DNA from: Mytilus californianus
Taxonomy: Eukaryota > Mollusca > Bivalvia > Mytilida > Mytilidae
Assembly: GCF_021869535.1 (NCBI RefSeq)
Contig: NW_026262581.1
Span: forward strand, 79,141,955 to 79,205,954
Reading direction: 5' to 3'
Length of the DNA: 64,000 nucleotides
The position numbers and the translations under genes are program-made. The notes under the pieces were generated by a model that saw nothing but the letters and a program-made list of their open reading frames with translations, was not told where the DNA came from and did no database searches. Each line of letters begins with the position of its first letter. The first letter of the stretch is position 1. Of this stretch, positions 1-9,829 are shown one piece after another.

Positions 1-2
1 TA

Positions 3-663
3 TCATGTGAGGATGAGGTAAAACTACTTGGAGTTACAATTGATTTTAAATTAAACTTCAGTTTACATATTTCAAATATTTGTAAAAAGGCTGCAAGGCA
101 ATTGAATGTTTTGAAAAGAATTGGGAAACACCTAAACAAACTGAGTAAACCTACAATTTATTACTCTTTTATTATGTCAAACTTTAGTTATTGCCCTTTG
201 ACTTGGCATTTCTGTGGGGAACAAAATACCAGAAAAATAGAAAAAATACAAAAACGAGCGCTTCGCTTTCTTTATGAAGACCATCAGAATTCATACGAAA
301 CACTCCTGCAAATTTCAAACCTTCCATCACTAAAAACTCGTAGGATGCGCTCAATTGCCTTGGAGACCTTTAAAATAATTAATGAAAAATGTCCAGTATT
401 TATTCAAGATCTAGTTGTTATAAAAAAACAATTCATATAATTTCAGGTATGTGAACACTGCTGAGGTACCTAGACCTAGAACCTCAAGTTATGGTAAAAG
501 ATCCTTTAGATTTGAGGCAGCACAAGTATGGAACTCCCTTCCCAATGAGGCTAGAATTATGACCTCTTTTGACCAATTTAGGAATTATATAAATTCCTGG
601 TGTGGGGGTCAAAAATGCAACTGCAGTTCATGCCGTTTCCATCCAGTGCTGTCTCAAAGCTGA
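3..663 (+). pseudogene. Non-LTR retrotransposon (CR1/jockey-like) RT, C-terminal part, frameshifted
   Basis: This is the 3' end of a LINE polymerase gene, cut by the left window edge. The frame opens at base 3 and reads KLLGVTIDFKLNF, then the post-palm 'thumb' region typical of animal CR1/jockey-type RTs: YYSFIMSNFSYCPLTWHFC, then EKIQKRALRFLYED, then LPSLKTRRMRSIALETFK. Around 422-435, at a run of seven A, the frame slips by one base. The next frame carries the family's usual continuation from FRYVNTAEVPRPRTSSYGKR, then AAQVWNSLP, and ends in a small Cys motif, CNCSSCRFH. The catalytic palm motifs would lie to the left of the window. The copy is dead unless the shift is a sequencing error. 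The protein would copy element RNA into DNA at a nicked target. The same fold and the same C-x-C-x-x-C ending occur in the minus-strand copy at 22.65-23.96 kb. Family assignment to CR1 versus jockey is not certain. Confidence 0.85.
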
Positions 664-1091
664 AATTTCTTTCTTTCTTTTAATTTTTTATTATGACCTT
701 TTGCTCTGCTTTTTTATGCATTTATTATATATACCTGCTATTAAATGCCAGTGCTGAATAATTTATTTATTTATTGCTTTTATGCTTTTTAGTTTGTTAG
801 TATTTTAAGATACCTAAGTGATTTGCTGGTTCCCCCATTCAATGCACATAGAGGTGCTTGCCGCATGAGCTTTGACTCTGGAGGCTCAGAAATCAAAATT
901 AATTTGCTTTCATTATATTTGCATGCTGTTTCATTTTTATTTATTAGTATTTGCATGATGCTGCATGACTTTTATGTGATAGTCGGTTAAAGAGCTCACC
1001 AGAGCTCACGTTTTTTGTCTGTTATTATGTATATATTTGCCGACTCTAAATAAAATTACTTTCTTACTTACTTACTTACTTACTTACTTAT
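664..1091 (+). mobile_element. 3' UTR and simple-repeat tail of the LINE at the left edge
   Basis: After the RT stop there is about 400 bp of T-rich non-coding sequence. It closes with AATAAA-like text (CTCTAAATAAAATTAC) and a run of about eight TTAC tetranucleotides (about 1062-1091). A short tandem repeat at the 3' terminus is typical of CR1-like and related LINEs, where it marks the priming site, so the insertion boundary is placed near 1091. I did not find a convincing target-site duplication because the 5' end is outside the window. Confidence 0.65.
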
Positions 1092-1437
1092 AAAACATAT
1101 TAAATCAATTGTCGTCTTTGTCTACGTTTCCCAGTGGCATGTGAATCAAAATAAGATAATTCAGAGTTGGTGTTATTTGAGACAGCAACCTATAAGAAGA
1201 TAAGGAACACAAGAAGGTTAGTAAGCGACCTTCAGTATATTCGGACACAAGTCAAACTAGAACTATGTTACGCTCAACCAGAGACTAATAATATCTTTAC
1301 ACTGTTTTACTTGCAAACACTTTAAACTGTTTCACTCAGGGTTTCCAAAATTTCATACAAAGAACTAATACGTAAACATTTATTAGTCACCAAGAAGCAA
1401 ATACTTAGATGACATGCATGACGACCGTATTTACAAA
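1092..1437. other. No recognisable feature
   Basis: AT-rich sequence between the LINE tail and a dispersed repeat. I see no open frame with family resemblance and no clear repeat. Confidence 0.5.
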
Positions 1438-1575
1438 AATAAGAAGATGTAGTATGATTGCCAATGAGACAACACTCCACAAGAGACAAAATGACATAGA
1501 AATTAACAACTATAGGTCACCGTACGGCCTTCAACAATGAGCAAAACCCATACCGCATAGTCAGCTATAAACCGT
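1438..1575 (-). repeat. Dispersed repeat F4 (copy on minus strand)
   Basis: This starts with AAGAAGATGTAGTATGATTG and includes CAATGAGACAAC and CACCGTACGGCCTTCAACA. It is the reverse complement of the F4 family seen at 40552-40730, with relatives at 20040-20250 and 31299-31507. Its written left end (AAGAAGATG) corresponds to the shared 3' end of the family, CATCTTCTT followed by TTAT-like bases. F4 copies share a 3' end but begin at different internal points, like 5'-truncated retroposons. I recognise this text as very common in mussel genomes. It codes for nothing I can identify. Confidence 0.75.
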
Positions 1576-1809
1576 ATTGTAGTTTTCTGACTTGGAAATG
1601 TGACAAAGTTCGTAATTTCCCAACCACATTACATTGGCATAATTAGACCAACGAAAATATAGATACTATATAAACTAATCTTTACAATTATTGTAAATGG
1701 TTAGCCCAATGGTAGGTTAAAATTTCCTAGATTAGAATATCAACCAAAACAAGTCCAAAGGGATTTTTTTCTACAACCTCATTTATTTCTCTCATGTAAC
1801 GAACAAACA

Positions 1810-1912
1810 GTAATCAAATTCGAGGCATCTGTAGTTTACCAATGTTCAAATCTCTTAAATCCATTAAGAAGATACAAATCAAGGTGAAAACAAAAACTGA
1901 GAAAATTAGTTT
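1810..1912 (-). repeat. Dispersed repeat F6, diverged fragment
   Basis: Diverged reverse-complement copy of the family seen clearly at 25530-25725 and 29281-29440. It is recognised from the order CTGTAGTTTACCAATGTTCA, AAATCCATTAAGAAGATACAA and AAACAAAAACTGAG. No coding potential. Confidence 0.5.
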
Positions 1913-3843
1913 AGCATTGAACAGCTGATTAGAAAACCACTAAAAGATAAACGATTTAACCATTATTGATCCTGAACTTTTCGCAAGCTTTAGAAACAAA
2001 GTTATGACAGTAACCGTGTAAATCAGACTGACAGATACAGATACAGTTAATATTTTCTCAATACGCCGATGCAACCACAGATGAAAATATCGCATGTTGT
2101 TTCCCGTAAGAAAGAGATTAATGTTTGGAAGCTTTCAATACAAATAACAGAAATAAAGCAAGTACCAGTGCATTTATTTCACGTTCACGATATCGACATC
2201 GGTTTACAGTGTAATAAACAGAGTTAATGATATCATTGTAATAGAACCACGGAAGTGTCTATTTTACTCCCATGATATAACCATGGAAATAAAATAAAAT
2301 ACTTCCATGATATAACTAACAGTATTTCATTAATGTCAACCCACATTTTATACAAAACAGAACTGCTGTTACCAGAAACATTTTTAGCTTTTTATGCTTT
2401 GTGGCTAGTACAGACAAAAGAAGTTATTCAAACTCAAAATCTCCCCGCGTTTCAACATTATAAATCTGTTATAATGAATTTATTAGCAATGAATATTGAT
2501 AAACTGTGCAATGCATATGGGATATAATAAAAAATCTCAACAATGATAATTTCCCATTAATATGTATTTTTGATGGGTCTAGATTGAAGTGTTATTGTAA
2601 TTATAGTAAAACTATTAACGCGATGTAGCCACGTAAAAAAAAAACTCTTCAGGAGCTACGGGGGAAAAAGATATAAATGTTTATAGAATCTATTTCTATA
2701 CATGACATTTTTGTAAATAATTAAGCATCTGGTTTGGTAGAAGCAGATTTTTATAAATAAAGAGTGAATGTTATAAATCGCATGCAGTTTCTTCCGTTAG
2801 TTTATATAAACTGGAGTCATCCAGCGGAATGCAATGCACTAGCCCGTAGCGGATTCATAAAATGTCATCACACTGGGTGGCTTATATAACTTTTTTTTGT
2901 AAAAGAAAACAGCATTTGTCGCTCCTGTTCTTTGGAAAAATCATCTTTACATGTTTCAATTTAAACGCTATTTTTTTCCAGGAATTCTGGTATATTTTGA
3001 AAAATCTTACTTAACACGAAGAGAACAAAAGTAAAAAATGCCGAGTCAGCTACTTGCGAATTATCAATGAGATCTATATTTGTACTGTCAACTCAAATTA
3101 AACAATATTAAAAACTCCAATTAATCAATTGATGCCATGGTAAAATCCTTCACAATCATTGAAAAATGAAGGGTTTGTTCATTTTTTTGTTGTTTCAATA
3201 TTGTTTAAGTTCATTTCACTACTAAAAGTTTTATGGGAAATGCCATTTTTACAGCGGATGACCGTGAGGTCATTCCGGTGTATTGCTATCGCCTAAATTT
3301 CCATTATGTAAATTAGTTTTGGGTTTTTAACCGATCTATAAACATGATAAATACGCCGACAACATCTAGTGCAAAATAACATTCCTTATCGCTTGCTATA
3401 TATTCATTTCTTCAATGAATACTCATCAAATATTTTTTTTAGAACATAATTTAATAATATTAAAATGTTTAATATGTATGTAAGTAAAAATTATTAATAT
3501 CTATGCAGACGTACAGAAAAAAATGTGTTAACGCATGCGGAAGAATATCTCAAGAACGATTGCAATCTCCTATAAAGGAGGTGAAGATTATATACAGATA
3601 CATGCAGAGTTATTGGCCCTTGCTCTCTCGTTTTGCGGGAAAATATGAATGCCTACTCAAATCCAATCTATAAGAAAAATCGAATTATTATAGAAGAGTG
3701 TCCCCCATGCACTTGCACTGCACTATTAATAATTAGTAGAATAGAATGATATACAAATGGATGAAAATTATATATACATGTAACTGTAATATACAAATAT
3801 TAATATTAATATAAACCAGAGTATATTGATTTGTATCACTACA

Positions 3844-3846
<3 letters not shown>
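1913..3846. other. Long AT-rich stretch without recognised features
   Basis: Nearly 2 kb without a protein-like frame, TIR pair or tandem repeat that I could see. Short open frames (for example near 2333-2527) lack any family resemblance and are taken as chance. Confidence 0.5.

Positions 3847-3881
<35 letters not shown>
3847..3881. repeat. (AT)n microsatellite
   Basis: About 16 uninterrupted AT dinucleotides. Expected to be length-variable between individuals. Confidence 0.95.
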
Positions 3882-3883
<2 letters not shown>

Positions 3884-3928
3884 GTTATTACGGTGATGCT
3901 GAATTCCCTTTCATTTATTTATCTTCCA

Positions 3929-4023
3929 CACAAGAACTTGTCTCAGAAAAAAAATACATCTGTACATAAACCTCACTTTCAGGTATAAATATGTGATTTT
4001 TTTTTCTGAGACAAGTGCTTGTG
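3929..4023. repeat. Inverted repeat, ~28-bp arms
   Basis: Left arm 3929-3956 (CACAAGAACTTGTCTCAGAA then A-rich) pairs with right arm about 3994-4023 (T-rich then CTGAGACAAGTGCTTGTG). There is one base difference in the core and a ~37-base loop. It may be a small foldback element or a cruciform-forming site. No TSD is visible. Confidence 0.75.
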
Positions 4024-4339
4024 ACATCCACAATAACTTGCGGTCATCCGATGTTCAGTACTTCAGTACTTTGATTTAAAAATTAAACTCCTGCGCGTAG
4101 AATCTCAATACCACAATTAATCCCGTATTTCTGTGATAAAAATAGAATGATCATCGAAATTTGAAACTCGTTTATATCGAAACAACCAAGACGTTATTTA
4201 TTTGAATTGGTTTTATGTCACCCTCACATTTTTCTGTACAAGTCCCAGACGAAATTTACAAGGCACCAATTTTAAGTTTAGTCCAGTTATAATGATATAC
4301 AGTTTGAAGCACTCGACTCCAATCTTAATTGACAAGGAT

Positions 4340-4445
4340 TGTCATATTTCCTGCCGAAGGTCGATCGTTCTGTCCGGGTACTCTGGCTTCCTCCACGAAT
4401 AAAAACTGACTGAAAGTGGCGTTTAACAGCAATCAATCAATCAGC
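4340..4445 (+). mobile_element. SINE-like 3' end with (ATCA)n tail
   Basis: The text CTGTCCGGGTACTCTGGCTT, CCTCCACGAATAAAAACTGA and GAAAGTGGCGTTTAACAGCA, followed by repeated AATC units, matches the 3' module of a SINE/LINE tail family that I recognise as widespread in mollusc genomes. The 5' tRNA-like head is not evident, so this is a truncated copy. The reading frame through it is accidental. Confidence 0.65.
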
Positions 4446-4905
4446 CATTAAGTTTGGATAATGGGCCAACCACGATATCATAGGAGGCTAGGTACGTTTT
4501 TCTATGCGGATTTGTAATGTACGTTCTTTTTCTACAATCAGCCAATTATTGTACAAATAACAGGTATACACATATGTTTTTATTTAGTGTACTTGTACAG
4601 AAAAATGTTCATTTTGGGGTCCCCTAAGAGGTCCGCGATGAACATGTCGATTTCTATGTATAAAAAAAGACAAAGACAACAATTCTGAATTAAAATGCTA
4701 AACAAAAAAGTGCAAGGCAACAGTCTATGTACATTTTCCCAAAATACATAACCAATTTGTACTCATCAGGAAATCTCAGAGGAATCTCCCTTATCCCATG
4801 TAAACAAAACCGAAGACCAAAATGGTAATCAAGATTGAAATCCGAACACGCCAGTATACTATAATTGTTATTCGGGTCTCAAATCACATGTGAAGATCCC
4901 GAATA
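4446..4905. other. No recognisable feature
   Basis: AT-rich sequence with no family resemblance seen. Confidence 0.4.
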
Positions 4906-4984
4906 ACACAAAAAAGAGAGGCGAAAAATACCATAGAGACATTCAAACTCATGAGTCGAAAACAAACTGACAATGCCATGGCAA
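4906..4984 (-). repeat. 3' tail of Penelope-like RT element (F5), minus strand
   Basis: AAAGAGAGGCGAAAAATACC, then ATTCAAACTCATGAGTCGAA, then GACAATGCCATGGC. This is the reverse complement of the terminal block that follows the RT fragments at 49794-49868 and 52661-52738. Only the last ~80 bp of the element is present. Confidence 0.75.
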
Positions 4985-6950
4985 AACACGAATATTAAAT
5001 TGTTTAATTTCATGTTGGTATTATTTTAGTTTTTTTTTTTTATATGAATTGAATTTTGAATAAAAGAGCATATTCACATCGACGTGCTTTTAAAAGTACT
5101 ATTATTGTGGTAAAATGTTTGATGTACACTGATTGGTTTTGGTAAATAATTGTCATTTGTCTGTCGTAATATGGATTTAAACAATGACTGTCTTCTGTTT
5201 CGTTGGCCACATGTAAATATTAGTTTTTCAAAAGTTAATTAAACCACATGCATATTTACCTCATCGAAAGACAGTAATTATATAACATTTATTTGTCTTC
5301 TGTTATCGCATGAAACGAGATTAATGCAAAATGGGAAGGATAGAGATGAAAAAAAAACCCGGCCCATGTTGATTTTGGGAAAAACCTTTGATAGTCTCGC
5401 TCTGTTAAATTTATTCCCGACTTTTTCTAGGCAAAGGATGACTCAGAGCTTATCATTTTGTACAGATTTTTGTCTTAATAATATGTTGTATACCGTACGT
5501 TGAACTCTTGATGTTTTTGTTTTGTTTTGTATTTCCTTTTGAATTAAGTGACGTTGTTGTTTCGGTGACGTATATCCCACATTTGTTTTACAATTCGTAG
5601 TGGTTGGCCTACACATGATATTATACTAGGTTCCTCGAACACTCGAATACAGAGGGTTTCTTTGATTTAAGTGCCAGAAAACACCGAAATACAATAATTC
5701 ATTAATACAAATACAAGGGGATGTGGGGGTAAATATGAGCGAGGCAGCAAACCAACAACACATGTTAACCAAACAATAATACTAGATTTGAAACAAAAAA
5801 AGCAATAAAACTATATATATATTAAACTTACCTGCCAATAAGGTACGCATGGTTGTTACGTTATTAATAGGTGCAGTAAGAACAAGACCGGTGCATTGTA
5901 CTATCTCTAGTTAAAACTTGTTCTAGATGTTAAACTCCTTTAGAAAAACACGAGGAATACATCTTGACATGAAGATCTGACAAGTGTAGTTGACAAATTG
6001 ACAGTAGGATTGGGGGTGTTTGTATTAAATTATCAAATCAGTTTATTTATCTCTCACATTTAACATAATCAAATCTCAATTATAATACCCCATTCCACGT
6101 CAGTTAGGTAATGTATTTGTTAATCCAAACTACAAATATTTGATCTTTCATTTGAAAACAAAAACAACGTTGAATATAGTCAAGTATAAAATAGAACTTT
6201 ATTTCTTTGTGTGCTTCAAATTATTGATCACGATCGGGTAGATCAAACAGCTTTCTTTTCCCGACTTAAGCAGTTTCTTTGAGTGTTGGATTTATTTGAA
6301 TATTTCAAAACTTCCAAACACTGTCATTTGTATGTACATTGTGACCATTTGCAAAGCTCTTCAATGATTGTTATCACAAGTTTTGCCTATATCACACCAT
6401 TCATTCACTATATGAAGTCTGTAAATCGATTTTTTAAACCTGTTCGTACGTAAAACACATGTGGTCACATGGGAGTTTGGTCCGTTGACTCAGTAAATTG
6501 TTATTTTCGTAGAGAGCATTTTTATCGAAAAACAGATTTTAAAAGATAAATATCGTTTATTACTAGCATATTTCTAGTCTAGCCATTTATTAATGTTAAA
6601 TATATTAATTGAATATATGTCGCCCCGAAAAATCATAACTAAATACACATCTAAGGCATTAAAGGAATTCCAGTTTTATATTTGTGGTTTTCTACAAAAT
6701 CAAATGGAGTAATTACATTCCAAGATATTATATTTGTTCTACTTTTACTCAAAGTAAAAAGTAAACAAGCATTCAAGATTGGCATCCTCTTGCTTTAATG
6801 CCGGTCATCAATTCAATATGGTAATGTTTGTGTTATACATGCTTTAGTCTGCCAGGAGAACATATAGATTTATCTATATTAGTTGTAATTGACTTTGAAC
6901 TATCTGTCGGTAATTGCGAGTACTTTTAGGTCGGTACTTTGTGTCTTTTG
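4985..6950. other. Long AT-rich stretch without recognised features
   Basis: No credible ORF, tandem repeat or inverted repeat seen in ~2 kb. A short motif at 6421-6462 (AAACCTGTTCGTACGTAAAA) recurs in diverged form at 8180-8205. It may be a fragment of an unlisted dispersed repeat. Confidence 0.45.
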
Positions 6951-7412
6951 TCTTTTTTTATTTGTTTTTGTGCTTCTCCCCAATCTGAGGATTTTTACAG
7001 TTTGTTTTTATGTTGTGTTGTAACACCACTGTCCAAGGTTAAGAAGAGGATTGAGCACTTACAAAAATGTTAAATCCCGCCACATTCTTTATGTGCATGC
7101 CCCAGTCAGGAGCCTATAATTCAGAGGTTGTCGTTGCTGTCTGTTATGATTTGTTCTTTTAATGTTTTAACAGAAATCAGGCTGTTGGCTTTCTCGTTTG
7201 ATATTTTTCACATTTTTTCATGTCTGGGCCTTTTATAGTTGACTATATGGTATGGGTTTAAATTGGTAAAGCTGTACGGTGACTTTTAGTGGCTTGCATT
7301 CACGTAATACCACATCTCTTTACTTTTATATGTACGCCATGGCGTTGTCAGTTTATTTTCGACTTATGAGTTCGAATGTCCCTTTGGTATCTTTCGTCTC
7401 TCTTTTACAACA
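6951..7412 (+). repeat. Composite of dispersed repeats (F4-like, then F5 tail)
   Basis: About 7070-7290 carries the head and body of a mussel-type repeat (CCCGCCACATTCTTTATGTG, CCCCAGTCAGGAGCCTATAA, CCTTTTATAGTTGACTATAT, GCTGTACGGTGAC). About 7336-7412 is the F5 terminal block (CCATGGCGTTGTCAGTTTAT, TTCGAATGTCCCTTTGGTAT). The two are fused without a recognisable boundary. The 81-residue frame across the junction is a by-product of the F5 tail and not a gene. Confidence 0.65.
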
Positions 7413-7689
7413 TTATTTCTTTTTTAACAATCTTCATAATATAACTATCAACGGACTAAAAAAAGTTGTAACTGCCTTTAAACGAGATCAACGGACTTGT
7501 CATCAACAAACCGCGAGATGTTAGTGTACTATTTATTTGTTTAATTCACATTGTACAGCTGAGTGTCACACGAAATTTGGGAGTTTTCTAAAATTGAAAT
7601 ATTTCATGTAACGGACCAACCTGAATCTACACTGCTCCACTAGTAGTTCGAAGTTACTAAAGTCAAGTTTGTCAATATAACGGAATTAT

Positions 7690-7905
7690 AAATAACTGTC
7701 ATACAAGTAGGGATTTCGCTTGCTATAAAACAAGGTTTAACCAACTATTTTCTTCGGAAAATGCTTGTACCAAGTCAGGAATATGACAGTTGTCTTTCAA
7801 TTGTTCCTTAACGTTCGATTTTGCCAGATGTTAATGACTTCCCCTTTTTTAATTTATATTGGAGTTCGGTATTTATGTTATACTTTTTTACTTACTTTCA
7901 GTCAT
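7690..7905 (+). repeat. Dispersed repeat F3
   Basis: Contains CTTGCTATAAAACAAGGTTT, TGTACCAAGTCAGGAATATG and TTGGAGTTCGGTATTTATGT. This is the order of the F3 family also seen at 11130-11355 (minus), 17222-17450 (minus), 25440-25530, 29685-30050 and 36170-36430 (minus). Non-coding. Confidence 0.75.
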
Positions 7906-8389
7906 GCCTTCATTCATAACAGCTTTCCTAGTGAAACATTGTTGCATCGACAGAAACAATAAAATGTCCAGGATCCGTTATAAGGACTTGTCACTTTATA
8001 GGGCACACACATCCTTTTCACAGATGAGTAAGTTATCAACAAAGGCAACAGATGGTTAACTTCAGCGTTAATTGTGATCCATTTTACAAAGATAAACTTC
8101 CAACTAAATGTACTTCTTATGAGCTTATTAGCTTGTGTAAACAATGGTAATTTAAAGAGTAACATCAATGTAAATTGATTTTATAAACCTGTTCGTATTT
8201 AAAACACAGGTAAATGATGATAATGAAATGCATGTAAAAATTAATACAGTGGACAAAGTTACAGCCTAGGGGTGACAAGGATAGGAAATAATATATGTAA
8301 AACTTCTATGCGTTTTCTTAGTTTTGAAACAATCCCTTCAAACGATCCTCATGGGAAGAACTGACGATTGGATCTCATAGTCATGACTG

Positions 8390-9120
8390 CGTCAGGTGAC
8401 TGCGTATTTCTAAATTCCACACAACCAAACTGATGTCCCAAGAGAAGCTGTAAGGGATTTGTGCACCAAGAGAGTCTTGCATACTGGATATTCACATACA
8501 TGTTTGAATGTGACTAAGATATTCATTTCGGAAGTGATTGCGTGTTTTTAATTCCAAAACTGTTGTCACCCATCAAGAGAAGCTGCAACGGCTTTGTGCA
8601 TCAAGAAAGTCCGGTATATTCAATTACATATTTGAATGTAACTCAACTATTTATTTCGGACGCGTATCTTTACGTCAAAAACTGACGTCACTCACCAAGA
8701 TAAGCTGCAATGTTTCAAGAGATCATGGCATGTCCTCATACATTTTTCTGATCAATTTGAAATTGGCTGCGTATTTATATATATGCATATATCCCACACA
8801 ACCAAACCTACGTCTCTCACTAAGATAAGCTGGAATGGCTTTGTGTGTCAAGAGAGCATGTCATATTCGCATACATGTTTCTAATCGGACTAGACTTCGT
8901 ATTTATACATTCTACTCGCCCATACTGATTTATTCCACCTTAAGAGAAGCCGCAATGGCTTTGTCCGTCAAGAGAGCACGTGACATTCACATACATGTTT
9001 CTAATTAGTACGGACGTGGCTACGTATTTATATATTCTACTCGGCCAAACTGATTTCTCTCACTAAGAGAAGCTGCACTGGATTTGTGCGTCAAGAGAGA
9101 ATGGCGTATTTAATCTAACT
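8390..9120 (+). repeat. Tandem repeat, ~120-135 bp unit, six copies
   Basis: The landmark AGAGAAGCTG (or AGATAAGCTG) recurs at 8441, 8576, 8698, 8823, 8943 and 9066, so spacing is 135, 122, 125, 120 and 123 bp. Each unit reads roughly: CGTATTT, then a CACACAACCAAACTGA-like block, then CTCACTAAGAGAAGCTGCAA, then GGCTTTGTG, then TCAAGAGAG, then CACATACATGTTT. The units are clearly diverged, so the array is old. A 96-residue frame inside it is a chance product. Confidence 0.9.
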
Positions 9121-9768
9121 TACCAAATCAGTACGGATATTGTTTAATTGTATTTTGAGTGCTTGCAAAACCCTAAAGACAAATATTTTATGTGAATACT
9201 TTATATGAATTTTGCCAATTTATATTAAAATGACAATCGAAAGAATTCGTTATAAATTCTGTTATTTATATATACATGTGTGTGAATTCTATTATGGTTC
9301 AATTTGACGTGATTACTAATAGCTTTTGTTTACTAAATTTGACCAAAAAGACATAATTTTAAATTTCACAAAGTGTCATTTTAAATTGATATTGCTTATA
9401 TTGTTATTATTAGATACAACAAATGTAACAGAGATTTAGATTACGATCAAATTTACCGATATCCGTCAATACGAAACATAAAAGAAATTATGCAAATTAA
9501 CAAATTTACTGAATAATAAAGAGACAACAATAAGAAAACGATTAACTTCAACTCATTGGTAAAAAAATTATGCAACTTTTTTTCTTTAATTTTCTGTGTT
9601 ATTTTATTACGTACTACTTTTGTGAAACTGTCAAGTAAAGTTGTTTTATTCGCAATTTCCGTCTAAGATCTTTTTTTTGTATGAAGCAGAATACAAGCAT
9701 TGATAAAACTTATTCATAAAACCATTGAAGAAAAATGAAAAAAAAAACATATGACAATTTATTTTCTC
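9121..9768. other. No recognisable feature
   Basis: AT-rich spacer between the tandem repeat and segmental duplication copy A. Confidence 0.45.
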
Positions 9769-9829
9769 CTTTTAAATTAAAAACTTAACTATAAATACAA
9801 ATGACTTCAAAAGGGACATTGAGAACATT
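9769..9829 (+). repeat. Left ~60-bp direct repeat flanking duplication copy A
   Basis: CCTTTTAAATTAAAAACTTA and AAGGGACATTGAGAACAT recur with few changes at 13384-13446, immediately after the right end of copy A. Copy B has neither flank. The length (~60 bp) is too long for an ordinary target-site duplication. Confidence 0.8.
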
